Shown: positions 1 through 12,492, counted from the stretch's first letter. The stretch: DNA of 64,000 nucleotides from Anarhynchus alexandrinus (GCA_008711295.1 VUYV01000296.1:589064-653063); one strand, 5' to 3'. The notes: a model not told the origin generated them from the letters alone. Numbers and translations are program-made.

Positions 1-318
1 CCAACCCCCCTGCCATAGGCAGGGACACCTCCCACTAGACCATGTTGCTCAAAGCCCCATCCAACCTGGCCTTGAACACCTCCAGGGATGGGGCATCCAC
101 AGGTTCTCAGGGCAACCTGTTCCAGTGCCTCACCACCCTCAGAGTGAAAAATTTCTTCCTAATATCTAATCTAAACCTTCCCTCTTTCAGTTTGAAGCCA
201 TTCCCCCTCGTCCTATCACTACATGCCCTAGTAAAAAGTCCCTCCCCAGCTCTCCTGTAGGCCCCCTTTAGGTACTGGAAGGCCGCAATAAGGTCTCCCC
301 GGAGCCTTCTTTTCTCTG
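1..318 (-). mobile_element. CR1 LINE fragment, 3' part, cut by the window start
   Basis: On the minus strand the sequence encodes the C-terminal end of CR1 ORF2 ([39 protein letters not shown]) followed by the CR1 3' region. The 3' terminal repeats are missing because the window begins inside the element. Similarity stops near 318, after 'ggagccttcttttctct', as expected for a 5'-truncated copy. It is antisense to PCCA. Confidence 0.9.
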
Positions 319-1771
319 TCATCTTAGTAATGACTCCACAAAGAAAACTGAAGTAATAAAACAAAGCATTTGCCACAGTGGAGAGTTTTTGCTGTGCACA
401 GCCTCTCTACTAGGTTTTACAGAGAGGATCACTTCCCTGATGAATGCTTGAAGAAAGCCCTTGCTGGTTAGAGGTGATGAAGGCTGTCGCTTCTCTCTTG
501 TATTGTTTTGATTCTGTGTTTAAACAGAGGAACTGATGCCTGTCGTGTGCTCCTCTCCTTGGTCTCTCTGCTGGCATGCTCCCATTTCTAAACTGAGATA
601 TACCAAAGCAGCTAATGGTAATTTGCATCTATATGTGTTACTTTAAAGAAAAAAAAGATAATTTGAATGTGGGCACATGTGTTTGCATTATTCTAGTGGT
701 TATGGGCTATTTGCCATTCTCATGATTAAGGACTGCCCATTCTATGAATCTTTGAAAACTTGAAAGAAATGATAGCACCCCACACAATGTCAAAATGTGC
801 ATTTGAAGTAAAAGCCCAGCAATTCAGATCTTCTGGTCTTGTTCATAGCATGTAAAAGGCTGCCTTGATGACACTTAGAGCAAATGAATTTCTCTCCTGC
901 AGTCATGCACTGAACAAATTGCTTGATCTAGTTTGGTACAAAAGGACATGATCTATAAATAGTTAACAGAGCTTTCTTCAGGACAAGTGATCTATAGACT
1001 GGAACTCTCTCTTGGGGTCTTTTAAAAAAGTAAGTGCTGATATGAACAAAAGGAAAGTTTGTTTAAAAAAAAAAAAAAAGAGGCCTTTTTTAATGAGATT
1101 GAAACTCGCATACTTTACCTTCCTTTTGAAAGCCTCTGGCCAACCACTTCAAAAGTCCAGAAAGCTAACCTTACAGTCACTTGAAGAAAAGAAGAAAAAA
1201 GGTCGGTCCAATGTGAATATATTGTCAATAACTACAAGCTGAAAATGCAAGCTAAAATGACTAGTTAATTTGAATCAAAGAAATTGCTGTCATAAAAGCA
1301 TCAGTGAATTCAGTTTTTATTTGAAAGTCACTGTTTCGGGCCTAAAGGAACTTCTCTTTATGACGTTTTTATGAGTTTGTTGATGCACTGCATGGTTGGT
1401 CACAGGGTCCTCTCTGTCCTATTTGCTCTTTCATGCACTTTTTTGGCAGCTAATCTTGGGTGTTTTTAGACTGTTGCTAATTGTGATAAGCAAAATTTTT
1501 AAGACATTTTAGTGTTCTAAAGGAAGCATCCATCTACCAAGTTTCTCCATGTGGCATTCTCAGAAGAAAGCACAAAAAATAGTTATCCATGGAAGAAACA
1601 GAAATAGGAAGCCTCCATTTTTGTGGCACTTTCAGCTTTGATTCTTTTTTCATTGAGATGAGGCCAGCCACTTTGAAAGTGGTGTCAATGTGGATTTCCC
1701 TGAAAAAGCCTGTATGACCTGCGCGTATAAAATTGGGGTTTTAGTGGCAGTGTTTTGTGCAGGCCAGGGTG
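319..1771. other. Intronic sequence without recognised genes
   Basis: AT-rich, non-repetitive sequence within the presumed upstream PCCA intron. It holds a pure A tract at about 1064-1079. A TATAAAA string at 1726-1732 lies about 40 bases before the PHPT1-like reading frame and may be chance. No exon with convincing splice sites and family similarity was seen. Confidence 0.5.
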
Positions 1772-2107
1772 ATGATGGTGGCAAAGGGACTGGCGCATGT
1801 TGCTGGTGTGGATGTTAATCCCATCAGTGTCTTCAGATACATGCTAGTCTGTGTATGCATCACAGCTGGCACAAGGACCAGCACCAGCAAGTGCGTTGTG
1901 TGCAAATATGAATGGGCAGAGCTTGAGAAGCAGAGATATGACTGTGAGTGCTTGGGGGCCAGAAGGATCCTTCAGCACAGTGAGAAGACCATCTATGTTT
2001 ATAGATTTGCTGTGGGTTTGGGGAAAGCAAATCATTCTGTGCCTACAGAGAAGCTGAAAGCCAAGTATCCAGACTATGAAATCACTTGGGTGGGTGAAGG
2101 CTACTGA
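1772..2107 (+). pseudogene. PHPT1: PHPT1 (14-kDa phosphohistidine phosphatase) processed retrocopy
   Basis: An uninterrupted reading frame of 111 residues starts at the ATG at 1772 (a second ATG follows at 1775) and stops at TGA 2105-2107. Its C-terminal half is clearly PHPT1: YDCECLGARRI, then EKTIYVYRFAVG, then TEKLKAKYPDYEITWVGEGY at the stop. The N-terminal part also aligns (VDVNPISVFRYMLVCV). PHPT1 removes phosphate from protein histidines. The family is about 125 residues long; this copy lacks about 13 residues between KYEWAE and LEKQRYDCECLG, the stretch that holds the catalytic histidine (His53 in human numbering). The substrate-binding lysine position reads Arg (SVFRY). Since the parent gene is spliced and this copy is continuous, I call it a retrocopy. 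The open frame means a transcribed retrogene cannot be excluded, but phosphatase activity is unlikely. No clear poly-A tail or target-site duplication was seen. Confidence 0.85.
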
Positions 2108-2189
2108 CTTGATCAATGAAAAAAATTTAGAATAGCATGGTGGGGAGTATGTTACAGATCACCTTATCTAGGCTAGAAAGTAAACTAAG

Positions 2190-2788
2190 ACTTCACAGAA
2201 TCACAGAATTTTCAGAGTTGGAAGGGACCTTGAGAGATCATCTAGTCCAACTCCCCTGCCAAAGCAGGATTGCCCAGAGCACATTACTCAGGACTGCATC
2301 CAGGCAGGTCTTGAAAATCTCCAGAGAAGGGGACTCCACAACCTCCCTGGGCAGCCTGTTCCAGTGCTCTGTCACCCGAACCGTAAAGAAGTTTTTCCTT
2401 GTATTTGAACGGAACTTCCTATGTTCCAACTTGTGCCCATTGCCGCTCATCCTGTCACTGGGAACCACTGAAAAGAGTCTGGCTCCATCCTCCTTCAACC
2501 CACCCTTTAGATACTTGTACACAGTAATAAGGTCTCCCTTCAGTCTTCTCTTCTCCAGGCTAAAGAGTCCCAGCTCTCTCAGCCTTTCCTCATAAGGGAG
2601 ATGCTCCAATCCCTCAGTCATCTTAGTTGCCTTACGCTGGACTCTCTCCAGCAGTTCCCTGTCCCTCTTGAACTGGGGAGCCCAGAACTGGACACAGTAT
2701 TCCAGTTGTGACCTCACCAGTGCAGAGTAGAGGGGGAGAATGACCTCCCTCGACCTACTGGCCACACTCTTCCCTATGCAGCCCAGAC
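2190..2788 (-). mobile_element. CR1 LINE, 3' portion (piece A of a mosaic)
   Basis: The plus strand opens with degenerate 3' terminal units (tcacagaatcacagaat), so the element lies on the minus strand. A 175-residue open frame on the minus strand (2238-2765) gives the end of ORF2: [39 protein letters not shown] and [20 protein letters not shown]. Similarity stops abruptly at about 2788, where CR1 sequence in the opposite orientation begins. The frame is more intact than that of the adjoining piece, which suggests a younger insertion. Confidence 0.92.
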
Positions 2789-4384
2789 TTCTTTAAACAA
2801 CTGGAGGAAACCTCTGTGTCACAGAACATGGTCCTCATATGGTACCCTGACATGTTCTGGAAAGGCAATATGGTGGGATGCAAGGAGGAAGATTTCTGAA
2901 GGATGTTTGGGATAACTGGTTGATACTGGTCCGGGATGGGTGAACTGGTGTTGACACAGCCAGATCTGCTATTTACTATCAAGAAGGAACTGGTTGAAGA
3001 CATGATAATCAATAACAGCCTTGGCTGTGGCAACCATTAAATAAATGGTTGGTGTTTCAGGATTCTGAAGGGAGTGAGGAACAAGATTAGCAGCGTACAG
3101 ACCCTGGACTTCAGGATAGTGGACTTCAGCTTATTGTTTGTTTATTTAGCAGGTAGGGAGAATTCCATGGGAGACAGCTCTGAAAAGCAAAAGAGCTCAG
3201 AAAAGCTGGCAAGTCTTTAAGGACAGCATCCTCTAAGTGCAAAAATACTCAGGAAAATAAACACCTTTATCAGGAAAACAGCATTGTTAAGAACAGGTGT
3301 AATGGCAGAGCTCCAATGCAAAAAGGCAGTATTTGAGAGGTGGAGGCAGGGACAGGATAGAAAGGAGGAATTCAGAAAAATTGTCCAGGCATGGAGGTAA
3401 GGTATTAGGAAAGCCAAAGATTGCCTTGACGGTTACAAAGAATGTTAGGAGCAACAAGAAGAGCTTCTACCACTGCATTAGCAATAAAAAGCTGAAAAGG
3501 GGAAATGCTGCATCAACAAAGGGATCACAAGTGATTTGGTAACAGCAGACACAGATAAGCCCGAGGCACCTAATGACTTCTTTGCTTCAGTCTTCATCAG
3601 CAAGGTCTCGGCCCCTGTTATTAGTGGAAGAGTTCAGGGAGGAAGCAGATGCAGATCAAGTCAGCAATTGGGAGAGTTCAACACATGGAAATCCATGGGA
3701 CCAGAGAGACCGTATCCAAGATTGCTAAGAGAGCTGACTGATATAGTAGCAAGGCTGCACTTTTGAAAGGTCATGAAGGTTGAGGGAGATCCCTCATTAT
3801 TGAAGAAAAGCAAATGTTGCACCAGTCTTCAGAAAAGGCCAAAAGCAAAGCCCATGGAACTACAGCCTTGGCAGCCTCACTCCAATCACTGGGAAGTTCA
3901 TAAAGTGAGTCCTCTTGGAGCACATTTCTGGGCACATGAAGAAGGTGATAGGGAACAGTCAGCATGAATTTACTGAGGGCTGATCAACCTGACAGCCTTC
4001 TGTGATAAATTGACAGGATTTGTGGACTAGAGGAGAGCAGTGAATATCATTTACTTTGACTTTAACAAGTCTTTTGATACCATCTTGCACAACCAGATGT
4101 ATAAAAAGCCTGTTGAGCAGTCAGGCTCAGTGGGTCATGGCTAGTGGGTTGTAGTCTACTCAGAGGTCACCAAGGGTCTGTATTGTGACCAGTCATGTTC
4201 AACAACCTTATCGATGACCTGGAGGAGTCAATGGGAGTGCAGGGTCATAAAATTTACAGAAGACACAGAATTGGGGAAGCTGCTCAATACAGTCAAGGGC
4301 AATGCTGCCACCCAGTGGGACCTGGACAGGCAAGAGGAATGGGCTAATGGGAACTATGTATAACTAAACAAAATCAGTGTCTTT
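2789..4384 (+). mobile_element. CR1 LINE ORF2 internal part (piece B of a mosaic), badly decayed
   Basis: Broken frames on the plus strand follow CR1 ORF2 in order: the late endonuclease/linker region (2789-3200), EFRKIVQAWR-like and KSFYHCISNKKLKRG (3360-3500), PNDFFASVFISKVSAP (3570-3620), KSMGPERPYPRLLRELTDIVARL (3690-3760), then reverse transcriptase motifs with stops and frameshifts up to a DLDRQEEWANGNYV-like block near 4350. The CR1 3' end is absent in this orientation. Both boundaries abut minus-strand CR1 sequence. It is non-functional. Confidence 0.8.
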
Positions 4385-4880
4385 CTTGTGGACATAGTAT
4401 CTCGACATAGTTTGAGTTTGGAGTAGAGGGTGCTGATTGCTTCCCTCTATCAGCAGACTGTACTTTTGTTACCAGAGCACAGGACACTGTTAGCCACCTT
4501 TGCTGCCAGGGAATGCTGTTGACTCGCTCATGCCCAGCTGACATGTCTGCCCACGTCTCCAAGTCCTTCTCCACAGAGCTGCTCCCTAGGCAGTCAGGTC
4601 CCAGACTGTATCACTGTAATGGGTTCTTCCTTCCCACGTGCTGGACTTAACAATTTGTCTCGAATTTCACAAAGTTTCCATTAGCCCCTTCCTCTTGCCT
4701 GGCTAGGCCCCCCTGGAGGACAGATCTGCCCTAGAGTGTGTTAACTGTTTGCCCCAGTATTGTGCCATCTATAAACTCAACAAGAGTACACTCTGTCACC
4801 TCTTCCAGGACATGACCCTGAAAAATGTCAAACACTTTATGGGTAATCAGACCCTGGGTCACTGATAAATACAGTCCAAA
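4385..4880 (-). mobile_element. CR1 LINE, ORF2 part (piece C of a mosaic)
   Basis: On the minus strand the sequence runs from an RT-region match (4860-4690: 'aaactcaacaagagtacactctgtcacc' type, the antisense of the reverse-transcriptase segment) through GSSSVEKDLETWADMS to a degraded [17 protein letters not shown] end near 4410. It belongs to an older CR1 subfamily than piece A, judged by sequence. It overlaps piece A in element coordinates by an estimated several tens of bases. Confidence 0.65.
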
Positions 4881-7800
4881 GAAGAGGAGAAAAAGCATAT
4901 ACAAGAAGAAGGAGCTTAACTAATAAGAACTGCCCACCTGGGAATTCTTTATGGGTTTTTATGCATTTATGAGTGACATGTGAAGTACAATTTGGTTGAT
5001 ACTATTTCCTAATGTGGCAGATATGACTCCCTTTTTATTCAAGGTACTTAAAGACAACGCGGGGGAGTTGGAGAAAATTGTATAGGAAGACCCAATAATT
5101 GCCAAGACAACTCTGCAAATGACCCCAAGTGCTTACAGCCTCCAGGTGGCTGGTAATTTTCAGGATAAGGGAGTATGTTGTGGTTATTAGATTTGGGAAT
5201 ATACAGAGAGATGCAAGATAGTGATTGAGATCTCCTGCTGACTGGGAAAGAGGTTTTTTTTTTACGTTGAGGACTAGCAAAATATTTTACAAAATGTCTG
5301 GGGTTTCACGTGTCCTGTTTCAAAAGGAAGTCTTAGACTCATCAGCACCATAAAGACTTTGCTGTCATTCCTTAAGGATACATGGGACTGCAAAAGGCAA
5401 GGGATGATAGCTTTGGCACAGAACAGTTTTCACTTGCCTTTTCCATTCCATATGATTCTCCATTAGCTGGACAGTAGATTAGATGAGAATTTCAGGAATT
5501 TTGTGAGAACTGTTTGGGAACTGAAAGCCGCTTTGTCCAACTCAATTTGGCTTAGCCTAAGATCACTACAGATGAACTGTTACTGAATACGGCTTCCTAC
5601 AGCTGGACCTTCTATTGCCACACTGTGCTATGAGTCCTCTGCCTACCCCTTCTTCTGCACAAGAAGCAGTACCTATCCTTTAACCTGACTCATAAAAATG
5701 AAAGGAATCTCCTTGCTATTTTGGTGTGGGTGGTGGTGTTTAGCAGTAACGGAGGTGAAGAGGCTTCTGCCTGAGACAGTTACTTTTCCCAGAGAAGAGG
5801 ACATCTTTACTTTGTGTAGGCTTGAGGAAGGTCCTCAAACGTGTATGCTACCTCACATTTCCAACAGCAATGCTTGCTACCGTTGTTCCTTCCTTGTAGG
5901 ATGATTTTAAGGTTTCGGTTTGTAGAGTCCTTGCTGCCCACTGGACATGCCTTAGATTTACAGCTAAACTAATGCCAGTTGAAGGGATTGGAGTCTATGA
6001 CACTGAATATTCATAAATCTCCTGTGAATACGGATATCTGTTTTCCTGAAAGGTAACATCTTTATGGGCAGCTGTCTTGATTAGAGAAGGATTTTAGCAA
6101 GGCAGCTCTGCAGAGGATGACTTTTCATATGGTTGATCTGATTGATTAGGGAATGCCATCACTTCTGCTATCACCAGAGGTAGAATTAAGTGGTGTAAGG
6201 AATCAGGGTTGAGGTGGAATAAGCCAGTAGTTAGGGACAGGGCTCTCTAGGCCAGGAGTTAAACCGAAAGCGTCAAGTTAAAGTTGAATTAAACACCGTG
6301 CTGGGAGGCAAAATTGGAACCATGGGATTAAGTCAGCAGACTTAAGTTAGTCAGACTCAAGGCTGGGATGAAGAACTTCAGGCATAATGTTTTGAAGCAT
6401 CAGGCAGGAAACAAATGCTTGAGCTGCCCTCCAGTCTCCTGGAAAACCGCCTTCGTTTCCAGGAGAAAAAAAGTGACATGTGCCAGATGTATGCGAGACT
6501 TTGCATTAGTAAATTAACAGGGCTATAACACTCAGGCTTGTGCTGCCTCCTTTAATTGCCTGACATGCATATAGAATGCCAAATTATGTTCTCTAAAGGA
6601 AACTGAATGCAGATTATGCTTTGCAGCTCTTTGCACTATTGGTTAGCTGGTACCTATCATGCTGAACATCAGGAACTCAGTCCACAAGAGGTGAAGGGGC
6701 TGCTACTTGTGTAGTTCAGGTGCATGCCAGCGAAAGTCTGCAAAGTTGTGACAGTAGAGTAAGCTGTTGACCTTTTTCTAGCATTGTGTCTTGGACTTGT
6801 CATTCTTCTTTCTGAGACCTCATTTACAATAGCTTTTGAATTGGAAATTATTGTAAAGGAGGACCATGGCGGCTTTTATCTTTTATGCACTTACACAGGG
6901 ACAATCAATCCTATTTAAAAAAAAAAAAATCCACCATGCCACATTGATGCAGTGTAGCAATGGTTCAAACAACCATAGTTACTATAGAGTAATTTCCTCA
7001 CACAGCACAACACAATGCACGTGTGCACACATACACACACGTGCATACACTTGGAACTGAGTAGTTGAGGGTAAAGCTAGACTATATAGATGTGGTATAA
7101 AGCACAACGTGGCCCACTACGTGAGTGATTTGACTGGGATCTCCTCCCTGCAGTTCAAGTGTTAGTATCCATTGAGTGATGATTTGTTCCTGGCTTTCTT
7201 ATGAGCACAGAAAAAAAAAATGAAGGAGGAGATAGTCAATGTAACTCTTCATTGGCCATTCCCATGTTCCCCTTCACTCCCGCTAAGACTAAAGCAAAGA
7301 CGTCCTGGTTTATTGCAGTATTTGTTAGGTTTTATTATCATTTCCATTGCTGGAGGAGGAATGAAGGCAAATGCAGACTTCTGACAAGTTCTTTGAACAT
7401 CTTATCTATTCCCCTACCTCTGCCAACTAACCTTGCTAGGCTGTTGGCTGCCGAGTTGCAGAAGGAAGATTTGTAGTGAAAGTAACATGCTGACTACATG
7501 GTAAATCTCTTACCCTGAGTCCTTGTTCGTTTTCTCTGATGGCTTGACCTCCTGGCGTTGTCACCCTACCTATTGGAACAGAGAGACAACTTCCTTGTGA
7601 TCCTCGTGGCTTCCCCAGTTGCACATACTGCAGTGAGCCCCAGGTGAAAGCAGCTAAGAGTCTGTAGCTCTGTTCTGTGAGAAGACTGCTGCGGTTTACT
7701 GGGGTATGCATTAGTTCAAATAACACTTTTTTTCCCTTCTTGCCCTTTATTTTTTCTTGAACGGGGAAAACATAGTAGAGGCAATATATTCCCTGCTGTT

Positions 7801-10034
7801 TTTTCTATTGCACTTAAGTAGCCATAGTGCTCCTAGAGTGCCACGGTTTGTTTAGACCTGCCATCTGACTGCTTGTGTCTCTTCTTTCAGGGTGGTTTCC
7901 ACCAGAAATTTTTTGATACTAACGTCATCTGGAATCAATGATGGCTAGACTTGTATAGACCCTTGTGAGGGATTTTAAACAGGTCATTTACCTCTGTGAC
8001 ACACTTGGTTTACTTTTCTTTTGTGCATCTGTATAGTGAAAAAAGAACTAATGATTGAATTGAGTTTGTTATGGAGTTATCGAGTTATATCTTGCCACTG
8101 GAGGTCCCTTCACTAGGACTATAGATGTTGGCTATAGACTTTCTGTGAGGCTGCATGTAAATCCCACAGTGCAACAAGCACGGTGTACAGTTGAAGTTTT
8201 TTTGGTGGCTGGTAGCTTGGTAGGCTCTCATACCATCTCCCCTCTTTCCCTGGAGTAACGTGGTAAATGATGTTTTCAGACCCAGGCTCCAGCGCAGACA
8301 GTCTTTCTTTGGTCATAGCGAGAGTGCCAGACAGCTTTTTAAATAATTGCCTTACCAAAGTTCAATTGCTAATCAAAGAGGGTTGAGACGGAGCACCAGA
8401 TTTGCCTTTCTCCATTCGCAAAGTCTTTTTTTCGGATGTTTCTGCTGTTCTCAATAAAGACAGTATTTGCTGATTCAGGTTTGCTGAGAGCAGGCTGGGT
8501 TCACCGGCGTGTTCCAGCTGCTTTGCAGTGCTCTGGCAATGCAAACCAGCTGCAGGTCTGGCTTAACTCAAGCCAGGTTTATGGGTGGTTTGCATCACTG
8601 GAGCAGTGTAAAGTACCTGAAGCATGCCAGCTAATCTGGCCTATCGGTGAACCATTATAAATGACTTGTTTTTCTTCGTGTTCTTTACATGTAACTTTAT
8701 TTATAGTTAAAGCTTGTAGAAACTGAGTAGATTGTATCACTAAAAGGCAGATTTTCTGTTCTAAACTGAAGTCTGTAAAATTAGAGGGATTTTAAGCCAG
8801 GTGTTTTCATCTTAACTGAAATAAAATTATCTAATTACGCATTGCTCCTCTGCACTTGTCTGTTATGCATTTCTTTTAAGTTACACTAAAATTACTGTTC
8901 CTGTTATAAGATGAAATAATGATTAGTCTGAGATCTAAAAGAGCAGGCTTTATAAGTTTTATTTTGCAAAATGTGGGCTCAGCTTTTATTCTAAATTCAG
9001 TAATTTTCTTCTGGTTTACTAAGAATGTGTACAATATTTGTGTCATTATCAATATTGTCTGTAATTTACTGATTGAAAATATTTTTGAGACTTTGAGAAG
9101 GAAGTCAGCCAACCATGATTTTTCTTCTGTTTATAGTAAAATATATAACTGAAATCATATTTACCTACCTCAGATAGCATGATGAGTGTTCAAAACATGT
9201 CACAAATACTAATCATTAATTATATTAGCCCATGTATAGTATTTTTTTTTCATAATTCATCTCTTCCTCCGAGGCTCTTACAGTGTTGGATGTGTGATGT
9301 GTGTGTTTTAAACAATACTATACAATGAAAGAATAACAGAAGTGTCATTACAGTTACTCTGATCTACACTTTCTTCAGAACTCAGGATTTTTGCTCTTCA
9401 CATAGAAATATTTTTTGTATAAAGATCATGGGATGACTTTTTAAAAAAAAATCTTTCTGGATAAACATATTGGCATTCAAGTCAGGAACTGTATTCCTCT
9501 GATCAGCTGTATATTGGAAGAAAACATGACAGAATTTGCAAAGTTTTTCTGGACTTTTGAGGCAAAACACCAAAGAATTAATTACTGCCTCATATTAATT
9601 AAGATAACAATGCAAAACCCTTCATTAGAAGCGTAGGAAAAGTTCTTCCTTGGTCCTTGGAGAGAATATTATATGCAAGCCCTGTTGTGTGGGTTGCGAG
9701 GTGTCACTGGAATTTATATGCATTACTTGTCTAATTGCAGTAAATGTAGCATGTCCAGATAGGTTTAAAAGTTGGATGGCTGTTTGTTACTTGCTGGAAA
9801 TCACTTGAAACCTTGCTACTCAGAGGCAGCTGTTCACAGGTCCTTCACCTCTCCCCAGAGATAGCTGGAAGACTCTGTTGTTGGACCCTGTCTTTTATGG
9901 CAGAAGCAGTAAACATGACAGGTTGTTTGGGAGCCATCTGTTTTAAAATGGTTGCTGCTTTGTATGCAGTAATGAACTTGAGATCAGTTTTCTGTCTGTC
10001 TTCATAGTAACAGCCTTGTTTGGTGTCACAACAG
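4881..10034. other. PCCA intron, upstream flank
   Basis: About 5.1 kb with no recognised gene. It contains an A tract at about 6918-6930, a CA-rich simple repeat at 7018-7051, and ordinary AT-rich sequence. I looked for the preceding PCCA exon here and could not identify it. Reading frames of 60-96 codons occur on both strands but match no family I know and have no convincing exon borders. Confidence 0.5.
7018..7051. repeat. CA-rich simple repeat
   Basis: Alternating purine-pyrimidine sequence made of cac/tgc units (cacgtgtgcacacatacaca...). It is a degenerate microsatellite. Confidence 0.7.
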
Positions 10035-10133
10035 GTGGAAGTTGATGGGATGAAACTAAACGTGACCAGCGAGTGGAACCTGGCGTCACCCTTGTTGTCT
10101 GTCACCATTGATGGCACTCAGAGGACTATACAG
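10035..10133 (+). CDS. PCCA: PCCA internal coding exon (BT domain, first of two in window)
   Basis: This 99-base exon encodes 33 residues in phase 0, including [11 protein letters not shown] and, further on, [15 protein letters not shown] recognise this as the propionyl-CoA carboxylase alpha subunit (vertebrate PCCA), in the BT domain that links the biotin carboxylase half to the C-terminal biotinyl domain and contacts the beta subunit. The enzyme carboxylates propionyl-CoA to methylmalonyl-CoA in the mitochondrial matrix. The acceptor is the AG at 10033-10034, after a pyrimidine-rich stretch (cttgtttggtgtcacaacag). An in-frame TAA at 10011-10013 shows that coding cannot extend much further upstream. 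The donor is CAG|gtaaat at 10133/10134. The next exon continues in frame at 26312. Family identity comes from remembered protein similarity, not a search; the exon call itself is strong because frame, splice sites and homology agree. Confidence 0.93.
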
Positions 10134-12492
10134 GTAAATCCACCAACACTTCATTTGTAAAGCTGAGATAACCGGAAGCCTTTGGGTATGCAAATAATAC
10201 TGATACGTGGGGTCTAAACTTGCTGCATCATAAAAATTACGTGATGTTGTGCAAATAACATACTCTTTCTACTTTGAATATATCCGGGGCTTCAGTGGAG
10301 AGAACTTGTCTCAGACTTACTCATCTAGAGGTTTGAACATCATTCATTTAAAGAGTTGTTTTTAGGATCTCTTTACTTAATGGCTGCGAGGAGACAGTTT
10401 CTTAATCACTTAAAGAATAGATTACTGTTTACAAAAAGGTGGGATCCTGCAGTAAAATCATTCCCTTCTTCATGTTTGAATTGCGTCGTTTTTCCACTTT
10501 AGGGCCTTTGCAGATGGAAAGTTGCGGGACAGTGCATCTCCCATGTGACATGTTTTTATATATTCTTTTATGAAATATAAGTTCCATGACTTAAAGAAAA
10601 GTGTAGAATAAAACCCAAACCCATGCGGTTCTAAGAGGTCCAAAAAGATTAATGTTTATTCTTTCCTTTTGACCACTAACGTGTTTGAAAACAACTCCAA
10701 ACAAAAGGGTGTGCCTTTAACTGCCATGCAAATTTTCAGAAGGCAATGCCAGTCAGGATTTACATATTTGTTGATAAATCATTCATTTATAAATATCTAT
10801 TGATCCTGGAAGTAGTGAAAGGAAACAAAAAAATAAAAACTTTTTGAGTTTTTAAAAGTATTTTTCTGCATATGATGTTATCTGTTTATTCTGTATACAT
10901 TTATCAGTGGTCAGATTTCCGATCATTTACAGTGGAATATGTGAATTTATTTTTTCATTTTCACCCCTGGTAAATTACCCAAATAGAAATGTTATTTTTG
11001 CTGTGACTGAATTTAAAAGACTGCAACTTGAAGATACAACATTTTTTATCTTTCAAGGATAGTATTGACTGAGAGTGAAATTTTCATGACGTGCCCAAGT
11101 AAATTCTGGACTTAAGTTTTCTGGGTTTCTTGAAAGGTTAATGCCAGCTTCAGGGCTTACGTGTATCTAAAATAATTTTGTATTGCAAAGTGTATTTTGA
11201 TCTTTTAATACTGGTCCATTTTGCTGCTATTTTATAAAAGAAATTCCTAATTTTGATTAGGAAACAATACCAATTTATGAACGTATGAAATCTGTCTAGG
11301 AGAAAAACATTATATTTAGAATGGTTAACCATATTCAGAAGGCCTCACTGCAAACTGTATAATAACTATACGGCTGGATACAGGTCTCTGACTAGTAGTA
11401 GTAAGACCAGTTAACTAGAAGTGTAATATTTGAACTGGCACATAAAATTAGTTTCAAAATTAACGATCATGAGATCTGAACATGCCTTCTTCTAGGAGCT
11501 GAGCCAGCAATAGTGTTACTTGCACTCCCTGAGTACGACCAAATTGTTTGAAATACTGCAGGGCTAGCCACAGCAACAAGCACTGAGCTGGCTGCCTGGT
11601 GTCTATCCAACAGAACGTGGAATAAGCACATATGTTGTTTCTTTCTCAGATGTTATCTTATAAGTCTTTGCTTTTAGCAAAGAAACCCAGTAGCTTGAGA
11701 AGTTATTAATCTTTTAGTGTATGTATGTAAATTTATGGGAACCTTAAACTTGACCTCTGATATCCGCTCACTGGAATCTAAATTGGTTTTTTGGTTATAT
11801 ATTTCTGTAGACTTGCCCCACTGCAAGAACCAAATTAGACAAGTGTATTCCTGTAGGTCAATTTGTCTCCAAAAGCAATTGACCCCTGAGTCTTGAAGTA
11901 TCTTCTTTCAGCAAGACTTAGCCCTAGAGCCATTTAAGCAACAAATATGGATGAATCGAATAATTCCAGCTGTGCTTTATTAATTTTCAGCCAATCTAAT
12001 TTCTCTTCATAGTTGGTTTCATTCTTCTAAATTTGCTCAACCAAATACAGTCTTTGTGAACATTCTATTTCTTTGAAGGTTTGATTTATGCACCTTCGGC
12101 TCGATCCTGCAGTCTGGCCCCAATCCAGCAAAGCACTTAAGCATGGAAGCAGGAAATAAATAATTTTAAAATGTTTTGGTTTAAAATGTATTTATGTAAA
12201 TTACAGTCTAGACATTCAAATTGTTGCATATCTGTCGCACATTTAAAAATTAGTAATTAAGCGTGCTCCTGTGTTTCCACTCCTCTGCTGAAGGCTCAAT
12301 GTGTACTAGAGCAAAGCAGAGCACCAGCTCTGCCACAGAGTTAAGAAGGCCTCTGAGTTTAAAAAACAGGTTTTGTCGGACTATTTCTAGAGTACGGGAC
12401 CTGGGAATACATCTGAGCGCCTGAGAAGAGGTATGTGCCCTGGTCACAGTCTGTCTAGGGCATATCAGGGCACAACTAGGATGTGTGGCAGC

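Noticed and set aside
1851..2116. Other frames over the PHPT1 retrocopy on both strands
   Set aside because: Shadows of the PHPT1-like frame, which alone has family similarity.
7201..7476. 91-codon plus frame ending LARLLAAELQKEDL, reminiscent of the PCCA exon after the second one (LTRLAAEL-)
   Set aside because: It lies upstream of both PCCA exons, which is the wrong order, the match is only about eight residues, and the surrounding frame has no PCCA similarity or suitable splice sites.
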